The position numbers and the translations under genes are program-made. DNA of 64,000 nucleotides, from NCBI GenBank assembly GCA_012842685.1, contig DUSI01000004.1, positions 1 through 64,000 on the forward strand. Reading direction: 5' to 3'. Positions 29,681 through 38,147 of the stretch are shown here, in pieces. Below the pieces are notes generated by a model, which was given only the letters and a program-made list of their open reading frames with translations, was not told the origin of the DNA and did no database searches. The stretch comes from Candidatus Fermentithermobacillaceae bacterium (GTDB taxonomy: Bacteria > Bacillota > Sulfobacillia > Fermentithermobacillales > Fermentithermobacillaceae). Numbering within the stretch: position 1 is the first letter of the stretch; the number at the start of each line of letters is the position of its first letter.

Positions 29681-30490
29681 TCACGAAGCGGCAGCTTCTG
29701 CCTTTTCTTCGTAGGACTTTATGGTCTTCACGGGACACTTGGTCACGCAGATGCCGCAGTTGTCGCAGCCTTTGTAGTCGATCTTCGCAAGCGTGCCCCG
29801 GTCCATGAAGATGGTTTTCTGCGGGCAGGCCCTCACGCAAGCCTGGCACGCGATGCAACCCACCTTGCAGTTCTTGCGCGTCACTGGTCCTTTGTCGTAG
29901 GACCTGCACAAGATGTGGACCTTCTTGGAGGCGGGGACCATCTCGATGATGCCCCTCGGACACGCTTTGGCACATGCGCCGCACCCCGTGCACTTCTCCC
30001 TGTCGACTACGGGGATCCCGTCTTCGCCCATGTGGATGGCGTCGAAGACGCACGCCTTCACGCAAGACCCCAGCCCGACGCAGCTGTAGGAGCACTTCTT
30101 GGTGCCCCCCAGGGCGTGCAGGGCATGGCAATCTTCCAATCCTTCGTACTCCGCGGAGATCACGGCGTTGTCGCAGTTGCCCTGGCAATAGACCACGGCG
30201 ACGACAGGCTCAGCGGCTTCCGACTCAACTCCCATTATCTTGGCTATCATCTCAGCCACTTTGCTTCCGCCGACTACGCAGGCGTTGGTCGCAGCCTTTC
30301 CCTCTGCTATGGCCTGAGCCAAGGCCGCGCAGCCCGGAAACCCACACCCGCCGCAGTTGGCTCCGGGGAGCACCGAGATGATCTCGGCTACCCTGGGATC
30401 CGTCTCAACCTTGAACTTGTGCGCAGCGTAGGCCAAGAGGATCCCGATGACCAGGCCGGAAAGCCCGAGCGAGATAATCGCGCTTACCAT
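29681..30490 (-). CDS. rnfB: Rnf complex iron-sulfur subunit B
   Basis: 269 residues. RnfB accepts electrons from ferredoxin for the membrane Rnf complex. An N-terminal membrane helix is followed by the four-Cys motif NCGGCGFPGC, with its fourth Cys further on. Then come several ferredoxin-type CxxCxxCxxxC motifs: around CVGLGSCVKAC, CTGCGACAKACP, CIACQACVRACP and CDNCGICVTKCP. The short Ala-rich tail is unremarkable. It is last in rnfCDEAB, 12 bases after rnfA. Confidence 0.94.
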   Translation of the reverse strand: MVSAIISLGLSGLVIGILLAYAAHKFKVETDPRVAEIISVLPGANCGGCGFPGCAALAQAIAEGKAATNACVVGGSKVAEMIAKIMGVESEAAEPVVAVVYCQGNCDNAVISAEYEGLEDCHALHALGGTKKCSYSCVGLGSCVKACVFDAIHMGEDGIPVVDREKCTGCGACAKACPRGIIEMVPASKKVHILCRSYDKGPVTRKNCKVGCIACQACVRACPQKTIFMDRGTLAKIDYKGCDNCGICVTKCPVKTIKSYEEKAEAAAS

Positions 30491-30502
30491 CTCGTCTCCC
30501 CC

Positions 30503-31090
30503 CTACTTGAGTATTGTCTTGAACAGCCCGGAGAATCCCAAGAACGCCAGGGACATAAGCCCCGTCGAAACGAGGGCGAGCGGGAAGCCCTTGAGCACTT
30601 CCGGGATCTTCATGAACTTCCAGCGCTCCCGGATCCCGGCAAAGATCAAGATGGCCAGGCTCCAGCCGAGAGCGCCTGCAAGGCCGTTCACGGTGCCCCA
30701 CAGGATGCCGTAGTCGTTCTTGACATTGAGCATCGCCGCCCCGAGCACGGCACAGTTGGTCGTTATGAGCGGCAGGTAGATGCCCAGTGCCTTGTACAGG
30801 GAAGGCGCCGTCTTCTTGAGGAAGATCTCCACCAGCTGTACAAATGCGGCGATGACCAGAATATAGGCTATGGTCCTCAGGTACTGGAGACCGAAAGGCA
30901 CCAGGATAAACTGCTCGAAAGCGGCCGCCACCGTGCACGCGAACGTCATCACGAATAGGACTGCTCCCGACATACCCAAGGCGGTCTCGAACTGCTCCGA
31001 TATCCCCACAAAGGCACATAGGCCCAGATACTGCATGAATATGAAGTTCGAGGTAAGCACTCCGGCCAGCATTATCGAGATGAACTTCAT
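30503..31090 (-). CDS. rnfA: Rnf complex membrane subunit A
   Basis: 195 residues, six membrane helices. RnfA and RnfE are paralogous inverted-topology subunits that share a membrane Fe-S cluster and help couple electron flow to ion pumping. The signature SNFIFMQYLGLCAFVG carries one conserved Cys, and LITTNCAVLGAAMLN carries the other. It is 35 bases after rnfE. Confidence 0.95.
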   Translation of the reverse strand: MKFISIMLAGVLTSNFIFMQYLGLCAFVGISEQFETALGMSGAVLFVMTFACTVAAAFEQFILVPFGLQYLRTIAYILVIAAFVQLVEIFLKKTAPSLYKALGIYLPLITTNCAVLGAAMLNVKNDYGILWGTVNGLAGALGWSLAILIFAGIRERWKFMKIPEVLKGFPLALVSTGLMSLAFLGFSGLFKTILK

Positions 31091-31125
31091 TGTCTATCCC
31101 CCCACCAGGTCACGATGCTGAAGCT

Positions 31126-31764
31126 CTAGGCACTGGCCTTGGCCTTCCTGAGCTGGGCGCGCCGGACCAGGATGTTCAAGATCGCCATGAGGACGCCGAG
31201 AGTGACGAACCCTCCGGGCGGGGTAAGCATGACGGCCATAGGTTCGAACAGGGGTTCAGCCGGGAAAGCGACCGACCCGAAAGCAAGCCTCCCGGTGCCC
31301 AGGAACTCCCTTATGGCTCCTATCACCATGAGGTTGATCATGAAACCGGTCCCTATGCCCAACCCGTCAAGCGCCGACCGGATGACCGAGTTCTTATACG
31401 CGAAAGCCTCGGCCCTGGCGATGATAAGGCAGTTCACGACGATGAGAGGCACGAAAATACCCAGCAGCCTGTACATCTCCGGAAGGTAAGCGTTCATCAC
31501 GAGCTCGACGATCACGACCGGCGTAGCGATCAAGATCACGAATATGGGTATGCGGATCTCATCGGGGGTGACTTTCCTCAAGATCGAGACAAACACGTTG
31601 GAAAACGTCAGGACGAATATGACGGCGACCCCCATCCAGAACCCGTTCACCAACGACGTAGTGACGGCCAAGGTCGGGCACATCCCAATAGCCATCCGGA
31701 ACGTCGCGTTTTCCTCAATCAAGCCCTTTGTGAACTCACCTATTAGAGACCTCTTGCTTTCCAT
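31126..31764 (-). CDS. rnfE: Rnf complex membrane subunit E
   Basis: About 212 residues with six membrane helices. The Cys-bearing segments RMAIGMCPTLAVTTS and LIVVNCLIIARAEAFA match RnfE. GTG at 31773 overlaps the ribosome site GGGAGG, so ATG at 31764 with an eight-base spacer is used, starting five bases after rnfD ends. In most operons rnfG stands between rnfD and rnfE; here nothing does. Confidence 0.93.
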   Translation of the reverse strand: MESKRSLIGEFTKGLIEENATFRMAIGMCPTLAVTTSLVNGFWMGVAVIFVLTFSNVFVSILRKVTPDEIRIPIFVILIATPVVIVELVMNAYLPEMYRLLGIFVPLIVVNCLIIARAEAFAYKNSVIRSALDGLGIGTGFMINLMVIGAIREFLGTGRLAFGSVAFPAEPLFEPMAVMLTPPGGFVTLGVLMAILNILVRRAQLRKAKASA

Positions 31765-31769
31765 CAAGC

Positions 31770-32753
31770 TCACCTCCCGCCCTCTCTCGCTCTGCGCCTA
31801 GCCTCTACATCGTGCATATACCCGTAGTACTTGGGGACCACAAACCTGTCTATGAGAGGCGTCGCCAGGTTCATGAGGAGGATGGCGTAGGTCACACCTT
31901 CCGGATAGTCGCCCCAGTACCTTATAAGGAGCGTTATTAGGCCTGCGCCTATTCCGAAATAAGTCCGTCCCTTAGGAGTGACGGGCGATGTCACGTAGTC
32001 GGTCGCCATGAAGAACGCTCCCAAAAGGGCCCCGCCGAGCAGGATCCCCCTCAGGGGGTCTCCCTGGAAAAGCGCTCCCGGCTTTCCGAATACGAAAACC
32101 CCGAGCCCGAGCGTCCCGAGGTAGGCTACCGGGATGCGGTAATCGATGACTCCCCTGACCAGGAGGTATATCCCTCCGAGGAGGATGGCCACCGCGCTGG
32201 TCTCACCCAAGGACCCCAGGCGGTTCCCAATCAGCAGGTCGGTAAGGGAACCCACGGCCTGTCCGCCCTTAAACGCGTGGAGCGGGGTGGCCCCCGTCGC
32301 CGCGTCCATGGTAAGCGGGTTAAGCCACGCACTTGTCACGTGGAGCGGCCAAGCCGCCAGGACAAAGGCTCTGCCGGCCAGGGCCGGGTTCACGAAGTTC
32401 GTGCCCAGGCCGCCAAATATCTGCTTGGCGATCACTATGGCGAACGCCGAACCTACGATGGGCACGTAAAGCGGCACTCCCGGCGGGAGCGTAAGGCCCA
32501 AGAGGACACCCGTCACCACCGCCGAGAAGTCGCCGACGGTAACGGGCCTCTTCACCGCCTTCTCGTACAGGTACTCTGACACGACGGCAGATACCGTCGA
32601 AGCCACGAGCACCATGAGCGCTTTAACACCGAAAAAGATCACAGCCGCCACGCAGGCCGGGACCAGAGCGATGACGACATCGAGCATGATGCCCCTCACG
32701 GTCTTCGGCGCCCTTATGTGGGGCGATGATGTGATCAAGAGTCTGTCTGTCAT
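31770..32753 (-). CDS. rnfD: Rnf complex membrane subunit D
   Basis: 327 residues, about eight membrane helices. RnfD carries covalently bound FMN. The flavinylation motif DAATGATP is present at about residues 150-157, with T156 as the expected attachment site. Other family segments are GGLGTNFVNPALAGRAF and GAFFMATDYVTSPVTPKG. Flavin transfer needs an ApbE-type enzyme, which is not in this window. It lies 30 bases after rnfC. Confidence 0.95.
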   Translation of the reverse strand: MTDRLLITSSPHIRAPKTVRGIMLDVVIALVPACVAAVIFFGVKALMVLVASTVSAVVSEYLYEKAVKRPVTVGDFSAVVTGVLLGLTLPPGVPLYVPIVGSAFAIVIAKQIFGGLGTNFVNPALAGRAFVLAAWPLHVTSAWLNPLTMDAATGATPLHAFKGGQAVGSLTDLLIGNRLGSLGETSAVAILLGGIYLLVRGVIDYRIPVAYLGTLGLGVFVFGKPGALFQGDPLRGILLGGALLGAFFMATDYVTSPVTPKGRTYFGIGAGLITLLIRYWGDYPEGVTYAILLMNLATPLIDRFVVPKYYGYMHDVEARRRAREGGR

Positions 32754-32783
32754 GCGTTTCCCTCCGTCTCCTCTCAGGTCCCC

Positions 32784-34130
32784 CTATTTCTTGGCGGCAG
32801 CGCGCCTCTTCGCAGCGATCTGCGATTTGGCCAGCCTGATGGACTGGGTAAGCGGCCTTCTGGACGGGCACACGTAGGAACAGACGCCGCATTCGCAGCA
32901 ATCCATAACCCGCATCTTCTCTGCCTCTTCCAGATAGCCGTTCTCGGCGTAAGCCGCCATCCACACGGGGAGAAGCCTCATGGGACACGCCTCGACGCAC
33001 CTTCCGCACCTTACGCATGGGAGCACCGGCTCGCTCTTCACCGCCTGGGCGGGAAGCACCAGGACTCCCGATGTCCCCTTGAGGACAGGGACATCCGTGT
33101 CCTTGACCGCCACACCCATCATCGGGCCCCCGAGGATGACCTTGCCGGGTTTCCCCGAGAACCCGCCGGCCTTCTCGATCAGGTATGACACGGGCGTTCC
33201 GATAAGGGCCCGGAAGTTGGACGGGCGCGCCACGCCTTCTCCCGTCACCGACACTATCCGCTCGACGAGCGGCAGGCCGGTCTTGAGGGCAACCGCAAGG
33301 GCGTGGGCCGTCCCGACGTTGGACACTATGACGCCCACGTCAAGCGGAAGCCCCGGAGGTGGAGGCACCTCTCTGCCCAGGACTGCTTCGATGAGCTGCT
33401 TCTCGCCGCCCCGAGGATAGCGGTGGCTGAGGACCGCGACCTCCAGCTCGGGGTAGGGCTTCGCAGCTTCCTCCATCGCCCTGATGGCGTCGGGTTTATT
33501 GTCTTCTATACAGATGATGCCTTTCTCCACTCCCGCTCCCTTCATGAGGGCGCGGAAACCGAAGACTATATCTTGAGCGGCTTCCTCCATTAGCTTCTGG
33601 TCTGCCGTCAAGTAAGGTTCGCACTCAGCACCATTAAGCAGGTAAGTGTCGATCTTCTTGTCCGGCGGAGGCTGGAGCTTGACTGCGGTCGGAAACGCAG
33701 CTCCGCCGAGTCCTACCAGCCCGGATTCCCTGACAACTTCCCGGATTTTATCCTGGCTAATCGCCTCGAGGTCGTCCCCGACGGGCGCGAGCCCCTCATA
33801 TAGGGCATGCTCACCATCGGGCGCGATAACGATGGCGTCGGACTCTCGTCCAAGGACGGGCTGGTACCGGGGTTCTATGGCCTTCACTTTACCTGAGGTT
33901 GGCGCATGTAGGCAGGCACTCACCGCTCCTTGGGCTTCGGCAATCTTCTGGCCACGCTTCACTTCGTCGCCAACATTCACCAAGGGCTTCGACGGCGCTC
34001 CGGTGTGCTGGGACAGAAAGAGCGTGAGCTCGGCCGGAATACCGGCATCTTCTATTGGCATGCGTCCCGAAAGCTCTTTCTTGTCCGGGACCGGCACGCC
34101 GCCTGAACCACGTCTGGCCTTGACCACCAT
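32784..34130 (-). CDS. rnfC: Rnf complex NADH-binding subunit C
   Basis: 448 residues. Peripheral subunit related to the flavin/NADH part of complex I. The N-terminal barrel-sandwich region (LFLSQHTGAPSKPLVNVGDEV) is followed by the NADH/FMN-binding core (GLGGAAFPTAVKL, LLNGAECEPYLT). Two 4Fe-4S motifs, CVRCGRCVEACP and CCECGVCSYVCP, end the chain. It is first in the rnfCDEAB operon behind a strong candidate promoter. Confidence 0.96.
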   Translation of the reverse strand: MVVKARRGSGGVPVPDKKELSGRMPIEDAGIPAELTLFLSQHTGAPSKPLVNVGDEVKRGQKIAEAQGAVSACLHAPTSGKVKAIEPRYQPVLGRESDAIVIAPDGEHALYEGLAPVGDDLEAISQDKIREVVRESGLVGLGGAAFPTAVKLQPPPDKKIDTYLLNGAECEPYLTADQKLMEEAAQDIVFGFRALMKGAGVEKGIICIEDNKPDAIRAMEEAAKPYPELEVAVLSHRYPRGGEKQLIEAVLGREVPPPPGLPLDVGVIVSNVGTAHALAVALKTGLPLVERIVSVTGEGVARPSNFRALIGTPVSYLIEKAGGFSGKPGKVILGGPMMGVAVKDTDVPVLKGTSGVLVLPAQAVKSEPVLPCVRCGRCVEACPMRLLPVWMAAYAENGYLEEAEKMRVMDCCECGVCSYVCPSRRPLTQSIRLAKSQIAAKRRAAAKK

Positions 34131-34171
34131 CCCACCTCAATCCCCCAAAATTGCAAAAAAGGTTTACCACT

Positions 34172-34273
34172 ATCACAATTGCTTAGCGCACAAACATAAT
34201 TCTAGTCCTCCGCATCACAATCAGTCAAACTGTAGGGAGAGCACAAAAGGGGTTTACCGTGAGGTATCACAAT
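34172..34273 (-). repeat. Three phased ATTGTGAT elements before rnfC
   Basis: The eight-mer ATTGTGAT (minus strand) occurs at 34172-34179, 34214-34221 and 34266-34273. Start-to-start distances are 42 and 52 bases, close to four and five DNA turns. GGTAAACC occurs next to the first and third copies (34161-34168 and 34251-34258). TTTGTGCGCT and TTTGTGCTCT add two related half-sites near 34185-34194 and 34238-34247. TTGTGA is a half-site of the NADH-sensing Rex regulator and resembles CRP/FNR half-sites; the regulator here is unknown. Confidence 0.6.
34199..34228 (-). promoter_or_regulatory. Putative promoter of the rnf operon
   Basis: On the minus strand TTGACT (34223-34228) and TAGAAT (34199-34204) are 18 bases apart, about 70 bases before the rnfC start. 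One of three ATTGTGAT elements lies inside the spacer, the usual place for a repressor site. Confidence 0.6.
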
Positions 34274-34286
34274 TCTCCGCGGGGCT

Positions 34287-35651
34287 TTATACGGATTTCC
34301 TCTTGTTCTTAGGCATTATGCCCAGTTCAGCGCGGTATTTCGACACAGTGCGTCTTGCCACTTTCATGCCGAGCTTCTCGAGCTCCAAACAGATCTCCCG
34401 GTCTCCCAGCGGGTTCCTTATGTCTTCTGTCTTCACAATCTCCAAGATCTTGGACTTGACCGATTCCTGGGAAAGAGAAGCCCCGGAGGTTCTGAGCCTC
34501 GGGCTGAAAAACGCCCTGACCGGGAAGATGCCGTAAGTCGTGTCCACATACTTGTTGGCGATCGCCCTGCTGACGGTGGACTCGTGGAGGCCCACTTCCT
34601 CGGATATCTCTCTGAGGGTAAGAGGCTTGAGCGAACCGGGCCCCTTGAAGAAGAAGGACCTCTGCCTCTTAACTATCGCTTCCATAACCCTGATGAGCGT
34701 CATTTTACGCTGCTCGATGCACCTTACAAGGTTGCGGGCCCTCCTGAGCTTATCTTTGAGGTAGGATCTTGCTTCCCTATCCCCGCCCCTCAAGACATCC
34801 GCGTAGAACCTGTTCCACCGGATCCTCGGTTCGGCCGCGTCGTTCAGCTCCACCGTGAGCCGGTCTCCTTCCTTGCGTATCACTACCTCGGGGATCACGG
34901 GCGATAGCGGCTCACACGCCAGGGAGGCGCCCGGTTTGGGGTTGAGCTTCATTATGGCGGCTTTAGCGAGGAGCACGGCTTCGAGAGTCGTACCCTGCTC
35001 CTTCGCTATCCTCCGGTACCTGCCTCTCGCCAGGTCCTCCAGGTGAGACTCGATGATCCTAAGCTCGAGGCCCGTCTTTCCCAGGGCTTTGGCTTGCAGC
35101 AGGAGGCACTCGCGCAAGTCCCGGGCTCCCACTCCCGCAGGCTCGAGGGACTGCACCACTCTAAGTGCTCTCTCGACGACCTCCGGTCCCTGTCCTGAAA
35201 TCTGGGAGATCTCCCCGAGCTGGGCTCTCAAGTAGCCGTTGTCGTCCAAGCTTCCGATTATCGCGAATATGGCTTTCCGTTCGGCTTCGGTTACGGGCAT
35301 GACTCCGACTTGGGCCATAAGGTAATCCCTGAGGGATATGCGGCTCCCTGACAAGAAGCTTTCCGGCTCGCGGCCCCGGCGGTCTGCCGGATCCCGGGCA
35401 AGGTCGCCGGCCGCTTCGGCCGAATCCAGCAAGAAAGAGAGGATCTCGTCTTCCTCGTCGTCTTCGCCTGAAAGGGTTTCTTCCGAGTATCTATCCTCGA
35501 TTTCAATCAGGGGGTTTTCCTGGACTTCCTGCAAAATGATCTCACGGAGCTCGAGGGCGCTCACTTGAAGGACCGTAAGCGCCTGTCTCATCTCGGGTGT
35601 GAGGCTTAGTTTCTGGGTTTGGACGAGTTCCAGTCCGTAGGCAGCTTTCAT
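34287..35651 (-). CDS. rpoN: RNA polymerase sigma-54 factor
   Basis: 454 residues. Directs polymerase to -24/-12 promoters and needs an AAA+ activator. Region I (LELVQTQKLSLTPEMRQAL) is Gln/Leu-rich as usual. An acidic region II, the core-binding domain, and the C-terminal RpoN box as ARRTVSKYR (family ARRTVAKYR) follow. GGGGGG is five bases before ATG. It lies between the P-loop/Asp23 gene and the rnf operon. No sigma-54 activator gene is in this window, and I found no clear GG-N10-GC promoter in the gaps. Confidence 0.95.
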   Translation of the reverse strand: MKAAYGLELVQTQKLSLTPEMRQALTVLQVSALELREIILQEVQENPLIEIEDRYSEETLSGEDDEEDEILSFLLDSAEAAGDLARDPADRRGREPESFLSGSRISLRDYLMAQVGVMPVTEAERKAIFAIIGSLDDNGYLRAQLGEISQISGQGPEVVERALRVVQSLEPAGVGARDLRECLLLQAKALGKTGLELRIIESHLEDLARGRYRRIAKEQGTTLEAVLLAKAAIMKLNPKPGASLACEPLSPVIPEVVIRKEGDRLTVELNDAAEPRIRWNRFYADVLRGGDREARSYLKDKLRRARNLVRCIEQRKMTLIRVMEAIVKRQRSFFFKGPGSLKPLTLREISEEVGLHESTVSRAIANKYVDTTYGIFPVRAFFSPRLRTSGASLSQESVKSKILEIVKTEDIRNPLGDREICLELEKLGMKVARRTVSKYRAELGIMPKNKRKSV

Positions 35652-35706
35652 GATGTCCCCCCATTTGATCTATTAGCCACAGGCTGCCTTATTGCCTGCC
35701 GGCGGT

Positions 35707-36567
35707 TTATTCCAGCCCGATCTTCTTGGTGGAGACATCTACCCGTTGGAGGTATATTCCGGTGAGGTACTCTACCCTGTCTTTGAGGCGGCGCTGTACA
35801 TCCTCCATGACCTTAAACACTTTGACCCCGCGCTCGAGCACCAGCTCGACGTCTAATATGGCCCCATCGGTCACGGTGAGGACGAGCGCCCTGAGGACCC
35901 TCTTCACGCCCGGCACTTCAAGGGCCACCCGCTGCGCGATCTGCATCACGACCGAATCATAAATGTAAAAGCGACCGAAATAGCTGTAGGTTGGCCTGAC
36001 AACCGACCGCTCCGGGACCGGATAGCGCTCCCGGGAGCGCGTAAAGACACGGATGGGATCCACCAGGTAACCCGAGAACGTCTTCTTCACTTCGAAGGCC
36101 GGGGCGGGTATGACGTGCTTGCCCTCCTGCCTCCTGTGCCAGAGAGCGCGGCTAATCTCTTCGCCGGTGGCAAACTCGGTTATGTGGAGGTACTCGAGAG
36201 GCTCAGACAGGCCAAGCCTGAAGATGATCCTGTCTACCATGGTCTTGGAGGTCCCAAGGATCAGCACTCGCCGGGGCGAGATGGACATGAGGCCTTCCCT
36301 GACCTCCAGGGCGTGGCCAGGAGAAGAGAAAATAGCCCTCCTTATGGCGGCAGTCTTGGTCTCTTCCCTCTTTGCCGAGCGTCCGGCCACGATGCGGGAA
36401 CCGGCTATGAGGAGGCCGTCGTCAATGATGGCATCGCACGACTTCTCCTGGGCTACGGTCATGGCGTGGTGAGACTTTCCCGTGCCGCTTGGCCCAATGA
36501 GGGCGACCACCTCGATAGACTGGAGGTCGCCCTCTCTCTTTACTTCTTCTTTCCCCGGGAAAACCAC
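35707..36567 (-). CDS. P-loop ATPase fused to an Asp23/Gls24-like domain
   Basis: 286 residues. The N-terminal half has a Walker A motif GPSGTGKS (residues 25-32) and an acidic strand CDAIIDDGLLI, like a small nucleotide kinase. The last 100 residues resemble the Asp23/Gls24 (DUF322) envelope-stress fold: IYDSVVMQIAQRVALEVPGV, a DVELVLERGVKV strand, VEYLTGIYLQRVDV. Asp23 proteins usually stand alone and bind membrane anchors. The joining of both in one chain suggests nucleotide-controlled assembly, which is inference. GTG at 36567 follows AAGGGTGG and overlaps the TPR gene by 28 bases, so the two are co-translated. Confidence 0.72.
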   Translation of the reverse strand: MVFPGKEEVKREGDLQSIEVVALIGPSGTGKSHHAMTVAQEKSCDAIIDDGLLIAGSRIVAGRSAKREETKTAAIRRAIFSSPGHALEVREGLMSISPRRVLILGTSKTMVDRIIFRLGLSEPLEYLHITEFATGEEISRALWHRRQEGKHVIPAPAFEVKKTFSGYLVDPIRVFTRSRERYPVPERSVVRPTYSYFGRFYIYDSVVMQIAQRVALEVPGVKRVLRALVLTVTDGAILDVELVLERGVKVFKVMEDVQRRLKDRVEYLTGIYLQRVDVSTKKIGLE

Positions 36568-37997
36568 GGAAAGCCACCCTTCTTCTCGGCTTTCTCTTTT
36601 TCGGGCTCAGGCGACCTCATGGGCCTCGGAAGGGCATCTTCGCTCACGAGGGAGCCCACAAGCCTGGCGGCTTTTCTCTGGTCCTCCGTCTTGGCCCCGT
36701 TTTGGGCCGCCTCGACCAGCTCGCGCCAGAGAGTTTTCCCGATGAAAGTAGCGTTCGAAAGGGCGAAGTTGGGATCCAGCTCCATAGCTCTCCGCCAGTG
36801 CTCCACGCCCTTCCCCGCGTGACCTTTGGCGAGCAGGATCGACCCGTAAAGGAGCTCCACGCTGGCCCTGAATTCCTTGTCGACTCCGCCGGACTGGTCT
36901 TCCGCCGCATCCAGCCTCTCAATGAGCTTGAGGACGCTATCCTCGGCCTCGTCATACTGGCCGTTTCTGAAGTATAGGTCGCCCAAAGCCAGGTAAGGCT
37001 CGTGGAGCGCAGGCATCATCCTGCTCGCCTCGACCCACTTCTGTATCGCGCCATCCAGGTCGCCGGCCATAGAGCACGCCGCGGCGTAGTTCTTATACGC
37101 GGGGAGATAGGTGGGATCGATCTGTATGCACTTCTGCCACATGGCCTTGGCCTCTTCGGTCTCGCCCTTCTGGAGCAGCCCGAGGCCAAGGTTATAGGTT
37201 ACATACAGAGAATTAGGCTCTTTCTCCAGGGCTTTTCTCCAGATCTCGACCGCCTTGTCAATCTCTCCTGAGGTGGCATACGCCTCGCCCAGGGTGTTCA
37301 TGGTCGACACGTTTTCGGGCTCGAGCTCGTGGGCCTTCTCGAGGGCATCCACGGCTTTCGCGCCCTCGCCGGTCGCCAGGTAACAGAGGCCGAGGTTGAA
37401 ATGCACTCCGGGGTTCTCAGACCCCAGTCTGAGCGCCCTGGTCAAGTGGGATATGGCCTCTTGGTATCTCCTCATATCGGTATAGATGGCGCCCAGGTTG
37501 TGGAGGGCCTGCAGGTTGGAAGGCTCGAGTTCCAGGACCCTCTGCCACTGCTTTTCCGAGTCCGAAGGCCTGCCCACGGCTATGTACAGCTCTCCGAGCT
37601 GGGCATGGGCCATAACGTTCCCCGGGGAATGCGCCACCGCCGCCTCGGCTTCCTTGAGCGCGCCCTGGATGTTTCCTCTCAAGACCAGGAGTTTGGCCAG
37701 GAAGTAATGGGCCGGGCCGTGTTTGGGGTTAAGCTGCACCGCTTTCTCGAAGGACTCTTGAGCGGTATCCAGGTCCCCTTCGTCGGCAAAGAGTATTCCT
37801 TTGTAATAAAGGGCCTCTACGCTCCGCCTGTCTATGGCCAAGATCTCGTCGATGGTTTTCTTGGCATCCTCGCGGCGGCCCTTCTTCATGTAGGACAGGG
37901 CAAGCTGGAGGCGGAGAGGGATGTCTCTCGGCCTTTTTGCCACTTCCCGTTCAAGATTGGCGATTATCTCATCGATCGCTCTCTCGTTAGGTTCCAC
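36540..37997 (-). CDS. Tetratricopeptide repeat protein
   Basis: 485 residues, made of about ten TPR units from residue 20 to 420 with typical spacing (for example ALYYKGILFADEGDLDTAQE, AHYFLAKLLVLRGNIQGA, HFNLGLCYLATGEGAKA). The C-terminus is charged (EPEKEKAEKKGG) and ends GFPWFSRGKKK. No signal peptide or membrane helix is present, so it is cytosolic and probably a scaffold. It is first in the unit TPR - P-loop/Asp23 - rpoN. The partner is unknown, though the downstream overlapping P-loop protein is an obvious candidate. Confidence 0.85.
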   Translation of the reverse strand: MEPNERAIDEIIANLEREVAKRPRDIPLRLQLALSYMKKGRREDAKKTIDEILAIDRRSVEALYYKGILFADEGDLDTAQESFEKAVQLNPKHGPAHYFLAKLLVLRGNIQGALKEAEAAVAHSPGNVMAHAQLGELYIAVGRPSDSEKQWQRVLELEPSNLQALHNLGAIYTDMRRYQEAISHLTRALRLGSENPGVHFNLGLCYLATGEGAKAVDALEKAHELEPENVSTMNTLGEAYATSGEIDKAVEIWRKALEKEPNSLYVTYNLGLGLLQKGETEEAKAMWQKCIQIDPTYLPAYKNYAAACSMAGDLDGAIQKWVEASRMMPALHEPYLALGDLYFRNGQYDEAEDSVLKLIERLDAAEDQSGGVDKEFRASVELLYGSILLAKGHAGKGVEHWRRAMELDPNFALSNATFIGKTLWRELVEAAQNGAKTEDQRKAARLVGSLVSEDALPRPMRSPEPEKEKAEKKGGFPWFSRGKKK

Positions 37998-38088
37998 ACC
38001 GCATCCCCCGCTTTCATTGCCTACGTATCTTCTTCCCGAAGCTATATATTACCTCCACGCCGCAAAACCTCGATGCTGCCGAAAATCC

Positions 38089-38123
38089 TTGACGGGGGAT
38101 AATCCTATTATAATAATAGGATT
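38089..38123 (+). promoter_or_regulatory. Promoter with palindromic operator of the isc operon
   Basis: A perfect 23-base palindrome at 38101-38123 has half-site AATCCTATTAT around a central A. It contains the -10 region: TATAAT at 38109-38114 or TAATAA at 38111-38116. A TTGACG -35 box stands at 38089-38094, giving 14 or 16 bases of spacing. It precedes an Rrf2 regulator gene by about 25 bases, so it is very probably that regulator's own operator. Confidence 0.75.
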
Positions 38124-38147
38124 AGTGTAGGTCAGGGAGTGTGGATG

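Noticed and set aside
29102-30958. Long plus-strand open frame of 618 codons
   Set aside because: It lies antisense to DUF4321, maf, rnfB and rnfA, has no recognisable domain and is Arg/Pro/His-rich, as expected from mirror frames of high-G+C genes.
34161-34273. Repeats before rnfC as a small CRISPR array
   Set aside because: The repeated unit is only eight bases, spacings differ and there are no cas genes. A regulatory site is the better reading.
34287-35651. Sigma-54 promoters in the window, given the rpoN gene
   Set aside because: Reading the intergenic gaps by eye I found no convincing GG-N10-GC element with TGGCAC and TTGC context.
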